64,000 bases of DNA from Candidatus Kuenenia stuttgartensis (lineage in GTDB: Bacteria > Planctomycetota > Planctomycetia > Planctomycetales > Planctomycetaceae), in assembly GCA_945904015.1 (NCBI GenBank), contig CAMDPK010000015.1:1-64000 (forward strand), written 5' to 3'. The notes under the pieces are model-generated. The model made no database searches, was not told where the DNA came from, and saw only the letters and a program-made list of their open reading frames with translations. A program made the position numbers and the translations under genes. Each line of letters starts with the position of its first letter. Within the stretch, counting starts at the first letter, position 1. This document shows positions 20,024 to 28,683 of this stretch, in pieces.

Positions 20024-21484
20024 ATGTCATCCGAGCCGCGACCCGACCAGTCCGCAACTTCTGAAAAATCGCTGCCGACTTTGGAAGCGGAGCATCCGCC
20101 GAATCGTTTAGTTCGCTGGTTGCGATTGTGGTTTGGCTTGCATGAGCCAGTCGATCACGTCGCGTATGCCGCCTCCGGATTCGGTTTGATGGTGCTGAAG
20201 TACGCGGTCGAAGCGGCGGTCGTGTTCTTGGCGACGGGGAGGTTTTTCTCGCCGCTGAGTTTCTTGGTGCCGTCCTTCGCGACTCGCGAAGTGGTTTACC
20301 GGGATCTGCCAAGCTGGTTGATGGTGGTTGGGTTTGTCTGGACGTTGCCATTTCAGTGGATCGCAGTCTCGATGAGTATTCGGCGGTCGGTGCATCGCGG
20401 TGGCTCCCCCTGGACTGGACTGTGGGTGCTGGTGCCGGTGCTGAATTACATCCCGATGTTGTTTTGGTGCTTGCCGGGACGCCGCCATTTTTTGATTCCG
20501 CCGGCTGAGGCACGCAAATTGGCGACTTCCACCGCGACTTGGCGAACCGACTTATTGGCCATCGCCGTCGGAGTGGCAATCTTCGTGCTGACGCTGGGAG
20601 CCAGCGCGTACGGCCTGCGTGAGTATGGCGGCGTACTTTTTTTTGCGACGCCGCTGCTGGTCGGAGCCGTCAGCGCGTACATCAGCAACGCCAAGCATTC
20701 GCGTGGCGTGGGTGTGTCGATCGGCATTGCCACGCTCACGCTATTGACGTGTGGAATGGTGCTGCTGATGTTCGCACTTGAGGGGGCCTTCTGCATCCTG
20801 ATGGCCGCGCCCATCTTTCTTGTCGAGGGAATCCTCGGCGCATTGATCGGGCATCTGATCGCTTGCTGCGGAGCTTCACGATCGGAAGATTGGTCCGGCG
20901 TGATCTTCGTTCTGCCGGTGCTGGCGTTCGGGGAGAGCTTTCAATCGCCGCCACCGCTGCGCGAAGTGGTCTCGATCGTGGAGATCGCCGCGCCGCCGGA
21001 GGTCGTGTGGCGAAATGTCGTCTCGTTTCCCGATCTGGCTCCGCCGCGCGAGTGGTTCTTCCGCGCCGGCATCGCGTGCCCCGAACGTGCTCGGATCGAG
21101 GGGCACGGCGTCGGTGCGACGCGCTACTGCGAGTTTTCAACCGGCTCGTTTGTCGAGCCGATCCGTGTCTGGGACGAACCGCGACGACTGGCGTTCGACG
21201 TGACGGCTCAACCGCCGACGATGCGCGAACTGAACCCGTGGGGCGACATTCATCCGCCGCATCTGGATTTCGTGCTGATCAGCCGACGCGGAGAATTCCG
21301 TCTGATCCCGCTGCCGAATGGCGGCACGCGGCTGGAAGGCCGAACGTGGTACGAGTTCGACATGGGGCCGCGATCGTATTGGGCGTTGTGGGGAGACTAT
21401 TTCATTCACCGCATCCACCTGCGAGTGCTCGATCACATCCGTGACCTCAGCGAAGCGGACGAAGCTCAGCCGCCGCAGACTTGA
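20024..21484 (+). CDS. Polytopic membrane protein with C-terminal SRPBCC domain
   Basis: The protein has 486 residues. Residues ~60-300 carry about seven hydrophobic segments; the part around GLWVLVPVLNYIPMLFWC resembles DUF805-type small membrane domains. Residues ~315-475 form a START/SRPBCC-like lipid-binding fold (VVSIVEIAAPPEVVWRNVVS, then WYEFDMGPRSYWALWGDYF). GAAGGAG precedes ATG 20024 at good spacing; the open frame starts 22 codons earlier. Function is unknown. It sits just before a MoxR ATPase but on its own transcript or loosely linked (74 nt gap). Confidence 0.82.
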   Translation: MSSEPRPDQSATSEKSLPTLEAEHPPNRLVRWLRLWFGLHEPVDHVAYAASGFGLMVLKYAVEAAVVFLATGRFFSPLSFLVPSFATREVVYRDLPSWLMVVGFVWTLPFQWIAVSMSIRRSVHRGGSPWTGLWVLVPVLNYIPMLFWCLPGRRHFLIPPAEARKLATSTATWRTDLLAIAVGVAIFVLTLGASAYGLREYGGVLFFATPLLVGAVSAYISNAKHSRGVGVSIGIATLTLLTCGMVLLMFALEGAFCILMAAPIFLVEGILGALIGHLIACCGASRSEDWSGVIFVLPVLAFGESFQSPPPLREVVSIVEIAAPPEVVWRNVVSFPDLAPPREWFFRAGIACPERARIEGHGVGATRYCEFSTGSFVEPIRVWDEPRRLAFDVTAQPPTMRELNPWGDIHPPHLDFVLISRRGEFRLIPLPNGGTRLEGRTWYEFDMGPRSYWALWGDYFIHRIHLRVLDHIRDLSEADEAQPPQT

Positions 21485-21558
21485 AGCTGCCGCGCCGATG
21501 GATCATCGTTGCCACATCATTTCTGCGACTCGTTCACCAACCTGTCTGACGCTGCACC

Positions 21559-22509
21559 ATGACCGACACCTCTCTGGCTGACGCGCATTCCAAACTGGAC
21601 CGGCTCAAGCAGAACCTCGCGACGGTTATTCAAGGCAAGCCGCATTGCCTCGATATTCTGACGATCGCGCTCCTGGCCAACGGGTCGGTCCTCATGGAGG
21701 ACGTGCCCGGTGTCGGCAAAACGACGCTGGCAAAGGCCTTGGCTCGGTCGGTCGATCTGACATTTCATCGCATCCAATTCACGCCCGATTTGTTGCCGGC
21801 GGACATCTTGGGTTCGTCGATCTACAACCCGAATGACGGCTCGTTCCATTTCCGCAAGGGGCCGATCTTCTGCCATGTGCTGCTGGCCGACGAGATCAAC
21901 CGCGCGTCACCGCGCACGCAGTCCGCGCTGCTGGAAGCGATGAGCGAATCGCAAGCCACGATCGAGGGCGAGCGCCATGTCCTGCCGGCTCCGTTCATCG
22001 TGCTGGCGACACAGAATCCGGTCGAATACCACGGCACGTATCCGTTGCCCGAAGCGCAGCTCGATCGTTTCTTGATCCTGTTGGACCTCGGCTATCCCGA
22101 TCTCGAAACCGAGGTCAACATTCTCTTTTCGCAGCAGGAAGAGCACCCGCTGGAGCATCTGCAACCGGTGCTCGGCGGCGACGAACTGCGGGCGTTGCAG
22201 CGCGAAGTCCGGCATGTGCGTGTCGAGCCAACTGTCGCTCGCTACCTCGTCGAGATCGTGAACGAGACCCGCAAAGAGCCGCGATTGAAGCTCGGCGTCA
22301 GCCCGCGCGGCTCGTTGATGCTGTTTCGCGCCGCGCAAGCCGCAGCATTCACGAAGGGACGCAGCTATGTGATCCCCGACGACATTCAGGAATTGGCCAC
22401 CTACGTCCTCGCTCACCGAGTGATCCTGACGTCGCAAGCGAAGTACGGCGGTATCACCAAGCCGGAAATCATCACCGACATCGTCCGTCGCGTCCGCGTG
22501 CCGACGTGA
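21559..22509 (+). CDS. MoxR-family AAA+ ATPase
   Basis: This is a 316-residue chaperone-like ATPase. Walker A GVGKTT is at 51-56, Walker B VLLADEINRASPRTQ, sensor motif ATQNPVEYHGTYPLPEAQLD and arginine finger region LDRFLI. The C-terminal lid is complete. MoxR proteins usually work with a DUF58 and von Willebrand A proteins; none is next to it here, as the following gene is on the other strand. The partner must therefore lie elsewhere. Confidence 0.93.
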   Translation: MTDTSLADAHSKLDRLKQNLATVIQGKPHCLDILTIALLANGSVLMEDVPGVGKTTLAKALARSVDLTFHRIQFTPDLLPADILGSSIYNPNDGSFHFRKGPIFCHVLLADEINRASPRTQSALLEAMSESQATIEGERHVLPAPFIVLATQNPVEYHGTYPLPEAQLDRFLILLDLGYPDLETEVNILFSQQEEHPLEHLQPVLGGDELRALQREVRHVRVEPTVARYLVEIVNETRKEPRLKLGVSPRGSLMLFRAAQAAAFTKGRSYVIPDDIQELATYVLAHRVILTSQAKYGGITKPEIITDIVRRVRVPT

Positions 22510-22528
22510 GACATCACCGCGAGCTGAT

Positions 22529-23299
22529 CTAGTTTTCGACCAGCAGCACTCCGACCAACAGGTCGTACAGCGCGTGACTGCAAGCCGTGATCCCGAAGCC
22601 GCGCAGCACGAACAGGCCGGCGAAGATTCCACCGGCCAGCGCTCGGAAGCAGAAGCGGAACAGATCGAACGGCTCGCCCGATGGGCCGGCATGGTGAGCG
22701 GCCGAGAACAACAGGCTGGTGACGAGCACCGCCAGTGGCGTGGCCCAAGCTCGCAGCCACATCGGCTGACGCAACACGGCGATGGAGGCCGGCAAAAAGG
22801 CCAGACGGAACAGCACCTCTTCGTAGATTCCCGCTCCCACATAGCCGAGCGCTCGCGCGAACGTGGCAGCTTCCGACGGTGTCAACGCGGCGGTCAATCG
22901 CATCGCGTTCATGACATCGTGGCCATCAGCATTCGCCAGCGAGAAGACTCGGCTTTGCAACTGTCCCAGCAGCAACAGCAGAAACGCGAACACCACGCTT
23001 TCCGCAAACATCCCAGCGAGTGTTTCCGGCGATACTCGCCACGGATGCCGCTCGATCCACTGCCACGACAGCAAACCGACAACGACCAACAGTGGCGGCA
23101 GCCATCCGATCCCCAGTCCGATGGCATCCAGGCCGCCACGCAGCCAAACATCAGCACCGCTGCGGATGTCTTCCGAGTTTGGTCCGCCGACCCACAACAC
23201 GCCCACTTCGTAGGCGACCAGCATCGGCATCAAGAAGACCAACGACGGCCAAGGCAGTCGCGACTGCTGCCAGTAGTCGGATTTCGCTGTGCGTTTCAT
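22529..23299 (-). CDS. CPBP-family intramembrane metalloprotease
   Basis: This 256-residue membrane protein belongs to the Abi/CAAX-protease (CPBP) family. Motif 1 is EEVLFR with Glu160-Glu161 and Arg165. Motif 2 is the FSAAHHAG His pair (about 202-203), and motif 4 is SHALYD (His242). Six to eight hydrophobic helices surround them. Family members cleave prenylated proteins or peptides, but the substrate here is unknown. It converges with the MoxR gene, 19 nt apart. Confidence 0.9.
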   Translation of the reverse strand: MKRTAKSDYWQQSRLPWPSLVFLMPMLVAYEVGVLWVGGPNSEDIRSGADVWLRGGLDAIGLGIGWLPPLLVVVGLLSWQWIERHPWRVSPETLAGMFAESVVFAFLLLLLGQLQSRVFSLANADGHDVMNAMRLTAALTPSEAATFARALGYVGAGIYEEVLFRLAFLPASIAVLRQPMWLRAWATPLAVLVTSLLFSAAHHAGPSGEPFDLFRFCFRALAGGIFAGLFVLRGFGITACSHALYDLLVGVLLVEN

Positions 23300-23309
23300 G
23301 CGTCGGAAT

Positions 23310-23429
23310 GTAGCCGTCTCGCTCCGCGAGACGAATGCCGAACGTGGTGACGTTCACCATGCCGAGTCGTGCCGTGCAAGGGGCGTCGATGACCATTCGG
23401 CAATTCCTCTCGCGGAACGAGAGGGCTAC
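23310..23429. repeat. GTAGCCGTCTCGCTCCGCGA palindromic element
   Basis: The 120-bp element has ends GTAGCCGTCTCGCTCCGCGA and CTCGCGGAACGAGAGGGCTAC. It fills the gap between the CPBP and aldolase genes, and is related to 11029-11153 and 37277-37401. Confidence 0.85.
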
Positions 23430-23430
23430 G

Positions 23431-24204
23431 TCAGGCGAAGAACTTGGCGAAGTTCGTCTTCACCGCATTCAGCCCCGCTTGCACGACGCGCGAGTCGTTC
23501 GACACGGACAGCATCCGGCAGCCTTTCGAGTGCAGCATCTGGCAATGTTCGGGATTCGGTGTGACTGCGCCCCACGGCTTGTTGTGCTTGCGACAGGCGG
23601 CGGCGACTTTGTCGATGGCCTCTTGGCATTTCGGGTGCATGAAGTCGCCGGTCACTCCAAGAGCTTGGCTCAAATCTGATGGGCCGACGAACAGCAGGTC
23701 CACACCGTCGATCGCCGCGATCGCGTCCACGCACTCGACGGCCGAGAGCGTTTCGATCTGAATCGCCACGAAGCCGTTTTGATTGGCCTCCTGCACGAAT
23801 TTGGCAACGGGCGTCAGCGTGTAGCGGCCATCGAAGCCGCTGACGTTGAGGCCGCGATTGCCTCGCGGAGCGAACTTCGCCCAACGGACGATCTGCTCGG
23901 CCTGCTCTGCGGAATCGACCATCGCCGCCATGATGCCACCGGCTCCGGCTTCCAGGCACTTCGTGACCAAGGCGTAATCGGTCGGCGCGATGCGGACAAA
24001 GCAATCGAGGTTCTGACTGCGTGCCGCCGTGCAGGCGATCTCCAGATTCTCCATCGAGAACCCGACGTGCTCGTGGTCGAGCCACAGGCCATCGAAGCCG
24101 CCGTTGAAGCCGATCATGTTGATCACGTTGTGGTGCAGCACTCGTCCGAGCGCCATGTAGCGAACCGTTTCACCACGAGCCAGTTTTTCCTTCGTGCGTA
24201 ACAT
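23431..24204 (-). CDS. HpcH/HpaI-family aldolase
   Basis: This 257-residue TIM-barrel class II aldolase is related to 2-keto-3-deoxy-acid (HpaI/GarL) aldolases that release pyruvate. Motifs seen are GLWLDHEH (catalytic His region), EAGAGGIMAAMVDSAEQA, FAPRGNRGL, IQIETLSAVEC (metal Glu) and LLFVGPSDLS. The donor or acceptor cannot be read from sequence. ATG 24204 has GGAAAGG upstream; a TTG five codons earlier is unlikely. Confidence 0.9.
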   Translation of the reverse strand: MLRTKEKLARGETVRYMALGRVLHHNVINMIGFNGGFDGLWLDHEHVGFSMENLEIACTAARSQNLDCFVRIAPTDYALVTKCLEAGAGGIMAAMVDSAEQAEQIVRWAKFAPRGNRGLNVSGFDGRYTLTPVAKFVQEANQNGFVAIQIETLSAVECVDAIAAIDGVDLLFVGPSDLSQALGVTGDFMHPKCQEAIDKVAAACRKHNKPWGAVTPNPEHCQMLHSKGCRMLSVSNDSRVVQAGLNAVKTNFAKFFA

Positions 24205-24267
24205 AAGATGCCTTTCCAAGTCGTGAATATCACCGTATCGAATTTGAGATGGTGGCGATGTCCTAAC

Positions 24268-24549
24268 TCAGTGTTGATAGTTGCGAGACTTCAAGTCCTT
24301 CAAGCTCTGTAAATGACGGAAGCAGCAGAATGCACAATAGACGCCCACCGTTGCGTAATAAATGCTGTTGATCCCGACTGGTAGCCGGAGGACAAGCCAA
24401 CCGGACGATGTCGCCACAATGAATGTCAAACACACGCCGGCTCTGTGACGGAATTGTTCTCCGCTAGCGTAGGATTTGGTTGATCTCATCCAATCACCAA
24501 CAAATCGGGCCGCCGACTGGCGGCCTCTTTCTTGCGCGATCATCAACAC
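24268..24549 (-). CDS. Possible small membrane protein, unknown
   Basis: This 93-residue frame has a hydrophobic middle (GVCLTFIVATSSGWLVLRL) and a second hydrophobic stretch rich in Cys (YYATVGVYCAFCCF). I do not recognise it. It occupies an otherwise empty 370-bp gap between the aldolase and PQQ genes and reads more naturally than its shadows, but no strong ribosome site decides it. Confidence 0.35.
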   Translation of the reverse strand: MLMIAQERGRQSAARFVGDWMRSTKSYASGEQFRHRAGVCLTFIVATSSGWLVLRLPVGINSIYYATVGVYCAFCCFRHLQSLKDLKSRNYQH

Positions 24550-24576
24550 CGAGCTAGGGCAGAGTCGAGATGATCA

Positions 24577-25821
24577 TTAACGGACCTTCACGTCGAAGCA
24601 CGACAGCAATTCCTGATCTCGCAGGTACAGCTTTCCGATGCAGACGACCGGATGCGCCCAGAACATTGCTTTGGAACTGCTACGAGACGTTTTCTCGGAG
24701 AGTCTGAATCGACCGTGCTCTTTCCAGCCGGCGGGGGATGCTTCCGCGAGGACGACCGTCCCGTCCCGTTCGTCAACGCAATACAGCATTCCATCTGCGC
24801 AGGTGACGCAGCCTTTTCCCAGCGCGTTCTTTTCGCTCCAGACGATGTCGCCGGTTTTGAAATCCAGGCAGACCCAGCCGATCTGGTCCGAGTACCCATA
24901 AAGGTGCTCGCCCAGCAACACCACGCCGCCGTGGTGGTTCTTCATCTTCTGATTGAAGTACACGTCCTCGACTTGGCTGCCTGCGACGACTTTCACTAGC
25001 TTGCAACCGACTCCGTACCCTGACGTGATGAAGACGTGGCCGTCGCGATAGATCGGGGTCGGGATCACCGCGGTCTTGCCCGGCCAATCGGACTTCCACA
25101 GCAGCTTGCCGTCGCTCGCCGAGACAGCGGCAAGCTGGTTCATGAATAACTGAAGGTACTGCCGCTGCCCATTCAACTCGATCGGCACGACGGACGAGTA
25201 CCCCGCGCGGTCAGTCACTTCCGTCGATCGCCAGGCGATCTCGCCATCGGCCTTGTTGAGCGCGACGATCGCTCCGTCGCTACCGCCGGGTGTGCAGATC
25301 ACACGATCGCCGTCGACCAACACAGATTCACAGAAGCCCCACCCCGGCTTCTTGCCGCCGAGCGATGTCATGGTTTTCTGCCAACGCACCTTGCCATCCG
25401 CGATCGCCGCAGCGATCAGCGTCCCTTGTCCACCCATCGCGTACACCGAGTCACCCGCGACGGACGGAGTGCCTCGCGGGCCATCCCCTTTACGGTCATC
25501 CAATCGCGTTCCGACCCGCGCCGACCACAGTTCTTTGCCGTCATTCAGGTCGAGGCAGATCAGGAACTCGGTGTCCTCGCGTGCCCCCATCGTGAACAGC
25601 TTGCCGTCAACGATCGCGAAGCTGGAGTACCCCAAGCCAACGTCGCTATTTCCCCAGACCTGCTGCGGCCCGTCCTTCGGCCATTCCTTCAGCAGCCCCG
25701 TTTCCTTCGAGACGTCGGTGCGATCCGGCCCGCGCCACTGCGGCCAGGACAGATCCGCCGCCGGAAGAGCCGTCGTGAGCAAACAAAGTCCCAAGAGGGA
25801 CAGCGAAATCGTCAGACGCAT
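24577..25821 (-). CDS. Secreted PQQ-type beta-propeller protein
   Basis: This 414-residue protein has a clear signal peptide (residues 1-22, SLLGLCLLTTALPAAD). It begins with the WPQWRGP motif typical of planctomycete propellers and has repeated blades (KVRWQKTMT, KLLWKSDWPGK, DIVWSEKNA). Such proteins resemble PQQ-dependent dehydrogenase propellers but usually lack the Ca/PQQ residues, so catalysis is doubtful. GAGGAG lies before ATG 25821. A second propeller gene lies immediately upstream on the same strand (100 bp gap holding a palindrome). Confidence 0.9.
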   Translation of the reverse strand: MRLTISLSLLGLCLLTTALPAADLSWPQWRGPDRTDVSKETGLLKEWPKDGPQQVWGNSDVGLGYSSFAIVDGKLFTMGAREDTEFLICLDLNDGKELWSARVGTRLDDRKGDGPRGTPSVAGDSVYAMGGQGTLIAAAIADGKVRWQKTMTSLGGKKPGWGFCESVLVDGDRVICTPGGSDGAIVALNKADGEIAWRSTEVTDRAGYSSVVPIELNGQRQYLQLFMNQLAAVSASDGKLLWKSDWPGKTAVIPTPIYRDGHVFITSGYGVGCKLVKVVAGSQVEDVYFNQKMKNHHGGVVLLGEHLYGYSDQIGWVCLDFKTGDIVWSEKNALGKGCVTCADGMLYCVDERDGTVVLAEASPAGWKEHGRFRLSEKTSRSSSKAMFWAHPVVCIGKLYLRDQELLSCFDVKVR

Positions 25822-25845
25822 GAATCAACTCCTCGTGAAAATGTC

Positions 25846-25913
25846 GTAGGTTGGGCACTCTTGCCCGACCTGCGTTTGTAGTAGTGCGGGACGGGCAGGA
25901 GTGCCCATCCTCC
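25846..25913. repeat. GTAGGTTGGGCAC palindromic element
   Basis: GTAGGTTGGGCACTCTTGCC faces GGCAGGAGTGCCCATCCTCC between the two propeller genes. It is related to the hrpA insertion at 7560. Confidence 0.75.
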
Positions 25914-25921
25914 GAGTCATT

Positions 25922-27169
25922 TCAGCCGCCGATGCAAAACAGGTGCGTGTCGGTGCGGATCAAGATTTTGCCATCGACGAAGACCGGTGTGGCGACGGTT
26001 TGCGTGCCGTCGAGGTCGTTCGCTGCGAGCACTTTGAACTCGTCCCCTTGAGCCAGCACGAACGTCTTGCCGTCCTCGCGAGTGATGTAGATTTTTCCGT
26101 CCGCGAGCGTTGGCGAGGAGCTGAAACCGGCTCGATTCTTCTCAGTTTGACCGGACCAAATCTCTTTGCCGGTGGCGATCTCCAGACAGGTGAGCGTGCC
26201 TCGGTCATTCAGGATGTAAACCTTGCCATCCGCCGCCGCAGGAGTCGGCACGTCCGAACCGTTGCCCTTCATGGTCCACGCGACATGTGAAGCGGTCACG
26301 TCGCCGCTGCCACCCAACTTGATCGCGGTGACCGATTCCGTTCGGGCATACGGTGCGACGACGATCCCGTTGTGAACGACCGCTGAAGCAATCGAGCGAA
26401 AGTATTTGTGTCCCGTCGGATTCAACCCGCCGACGCGCCACAGTTCCTTGCCGTTCGCCGCGTCATGAGCCGTCGCATGATCGGCACCGAGCACCACGAG
26501 CGTCTCCTTGCCTTTGTCGTTGAGCACGACCGGAGTCGAATAACTCTGAGCTGCTTCTTCCGGAGCGCCGAGGTTTCGGTCTTCCTTCCACGCGACTTTG
26601 CCAGTCGCCTTCTCAAACGCGACGAGGTACGACGGGCCGGTCTGCATGACGGTCACGACGCAATGAGCTTTCGTCAGCACGGGGGACGTTCCCAAATCCC
26701 ACCACAGCGTGTCCTCGCCGAACTTGGATTGAATGTTGGTCTGCCAAATGATCTTGCCACTGAAATCGACGCAGGCCAGATCGCCGCTCTTGAAGTACGC
26801 GAAGACGTGTTCGCCGTCGGTCACGCAGGAGGGGTTGCTCCCCGAAGCCTTTTTGTTTTTTCCGGGCCGCTCGGAGCCGACCACGACACGCCACAGTTCT
26901 TTGCCGTCGCGGTTGAGGGCCAGCAGAGCGTTCTTCCCATCGGCACCGCTCGTCAAAAAGATGTGTTTGCCCCAGACGACCGGAGTGGACGACCCCTTGC
27001 CAGGCAACTCGACCTTCCACGCGACGTTTTTGGTCGCACTCCATTCCGTGGGGTAGCCCGTACCTGACGCGACCCCGTTGTAGCCCGGCCCGCGCCAATT
27101 CGGCCAATCGCCCGCCAACAGCGGCGAGGCGAGAGCGGCAATCAAACACAACGAGGCAAACAAACGCAC
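25922..27169 (-). CDS. Secreted PQQ-type beta-propeller protein
   Basis: This 415-residue protein starts at GTG 27169 with AAGGAG upstream. A signal peptide (LFASLCLIAALASPLLAG) is followed by DWPNWRGP. Blade repeats are KNALLALNRDGKELW, GKVAWKEDRNLG and ATGKEIWSGQT. It is paired with the next propeller gene downstream. The open frame continues 54 codons upstream, but that part is translated palindromic repeat and lacks a signal peptide, so the GTG is preferred. Confidence 0.88.
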   Translation of the reverse strand: MRLFASLCLIAALASPLLAGDWPNWRGPGYNGVASGTGYPTEWSATKNVAWKVELPGKGSSTPVVWGKHIFLTSGADGKNALLALNRDGKELWRVVVGSERPGKNKKASGSNPSCVTDGEHVFAYFKSGDLACVDFSGKIIWQTNIQSKFGEDTLWWDLGTSPVLTKAHCVVTVMQTGPSYLVAFEKATGKVAWKEDRNLGAPEEAAQSYSTPVVLNDKGKETLVVLGADHATAHDAANGKELWRVGGLNPTGHKYFRSIASAVVHNGIVVAPYARTESVTAIKLGGSGDVTASHVAWTMKGNGSDVPTPAAADGKVYILNDRGTLTCLEIATGKEIWSGQTEKNRAGFSSSPTLADGKIYITREDGKTFVLAQGDEFKVLAANDLDGTQTVATPVFVDGKILIRTDTHLFCIGG

Positions 27170-27224
27170 GGCAGGCTCCTTCGGAGGGAATTCGTTGGCT
27201 GGTTCGGTGGCACCGACTCTTCCC

Positions 27225-27318
27225 TTCTCCCCTCGGGAGAAGGTGGCCGAAGGCCGGATGAGGGATCGATCAACGTTCGGCTCCCTCACCCCAACCCTCT
27301 CCCAAAGGGAGAGGGGGC
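27225..27318. repeat. CTTCTCCC..GGGAGAGG element
   Basis: It has arms CTTCTCCCCTCGGGAGAAGG and CCTCTCCCAAAGGGAGAGGG, with CCGGATGAGGGA and TCCCTCACCCC inside. It is the same family as the insertion in hrpA at 9379. Confidence 0.85.
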
Positions 27319-27437
27319 AGATCAGTGCCACCGGTCGGCAGCATAAACCCGCGCCCGCGAAATTGTGAGCGAACCGCCGGGCGGATTAGGATGCCGCCCC
27401 CGATCCTTCCCCGCCCCTGATTTCAGGAGACTTCGCC

Positions 27438-28561
27438 ATGCTGACGCGGCTCTTCATTCGCGGCTTTTTCAGTGCGTTGTTTTCCACTGTCGTTCTGACC
27501 GCGACGGTATCGGCCGCGGATCAGCCACGTACGAACACGCCGACATCTCGATCCCCAAGGCGGGCGCGGACGAGGCGAAGTTGGACAAACTCTCGGTCCC
27601 GTTAGCGGTCGAGTACCTCGAAAAAGGAACGATCGCTTGGAATGGACAGCGGAAGTGCATCACTTGCCACACGAACGGCACCTACATGACCGTGCGGCCG
27701 GCTCTGACCGCGAAGCTCGGCAAGCCCAGCGAGGCGACGCGCGAGTTCTTTCTGAAGACGCTGAAGTCGTTCGCGACCGAAGATCGCACGAAACTCAAAC
27801 AGTCGACTCGCCCAGCTCAAGTGATTTACCTCGCCGCCGGGTTAGCCGAATGGGACGCTCACGTCACGAAAAAACTCTCGCCCGAAACCGAGCAAGCGTT
27901 GTCGTTGATGTTCGAGATTCAACTCGACACGGGCACCTGGGGGACGCTCGATTGCTGGCCGCCGTATGAATCGGACGCCTTTCACGAGGCGACCGTTGCC
28001 GCAATGGCTGCCGCGACCGCTCCGGGTTGGTTGAAAAAGATCGCCGACTCGAAGGATGAAAAGAATCTCGGCGCGGTCGAGAAACTCAAAACGTATCTGC
28101 GAACCGAGCCAACCCCGCACCTCTACAGCGGCACGTTGTTGCTCTGGGCCAACAGCCGGATGCCAGGATTGGTCGACGACGCTCAAAAGCTGAAGTTGAT
28201 CGGGATGATCCTGCACCAACAACATGAGGACGGCGGCTGGTCGATTCGCACCTTTGCCACTCCCGACAAATGGGGCAAAGGGAATCGCGAGAAGAAACTG
28301 AAGGATGAGCCTGAGTTCGGCACACCGCCAAGCGACGGCCACATGACCGGCCTGGCGATCATCGTTCTTCGAGAAGCGGGTCTCCCCGCCAACGACGCAC
28401 ACCTCCAAAAAGGGATTGCGTGGTTGAAATCCAATCAGCGTGCCTCCGGCCGCTGGTGGACTCGGTCGCTCAACACCGATGCGTGGCACTTCATCACCTA
28501 CAGCGGCACCGCGTTCCCGCTGCTGGCGTTGCAGATGTGCGACGCGCTGCCCGCTAACTAG
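27438..28561 (+). CDS. Squalene-cyclase-like alpha-toroid protein with CxxCH; frameshift after signal peptide
   Basis: ATG 27438 (CAGGAGA upstream) opens a signal peptide, MLTRLFIRGFFSALF...TATVSAADQP. The mature part continues in another frame from about 27528 (TYEHADISIPKAGADEAK). A one-base loss near 27525-27530 joins them; the joined protein would be about 374 residues. The mature part has KCITCHT (possible haem c site) and repeats of the prenyltransferase/squalene-cyclase toroid type (HQQHEDGGWSI; LKSNQRASGRWW). It could be a pseudogene, a sequencing error or, less likely, real recoding. An alternative continuous start at 27365 gives no signal peptide. Confidence 0.75.
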
Positions 28562-28642
28562 CACGACGCGCGAGCGAGTGGTGAATCCCGTCTTCGCTCA
28601 GTCGGTCGCCAAGTGCCGACCACTCGCTGGCGCGTCGTGCTG
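28559..28642. repeat. AGCACGACGCGC palindromic element
   Basis: Ends AGCACGACGCGCGAGCGAGT and ACTCGCTGGCGCGTCGTGCT pair with one bulge. The element lies between two convergent genes, where it may also act as a terminator-like hairpin. Confidence 0.8.
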
Positions 28643-28683
28643 GTTTCGACCGCATCCCGTCGGCGAAACGAGACCGTTGTTTT

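Noticed and set aside
24268-24549. Strong function for the small frame in the 24.2-24.6 kb gap
   Set aside because: It may be a gene, but no family is recognisable, so no function was assigned.
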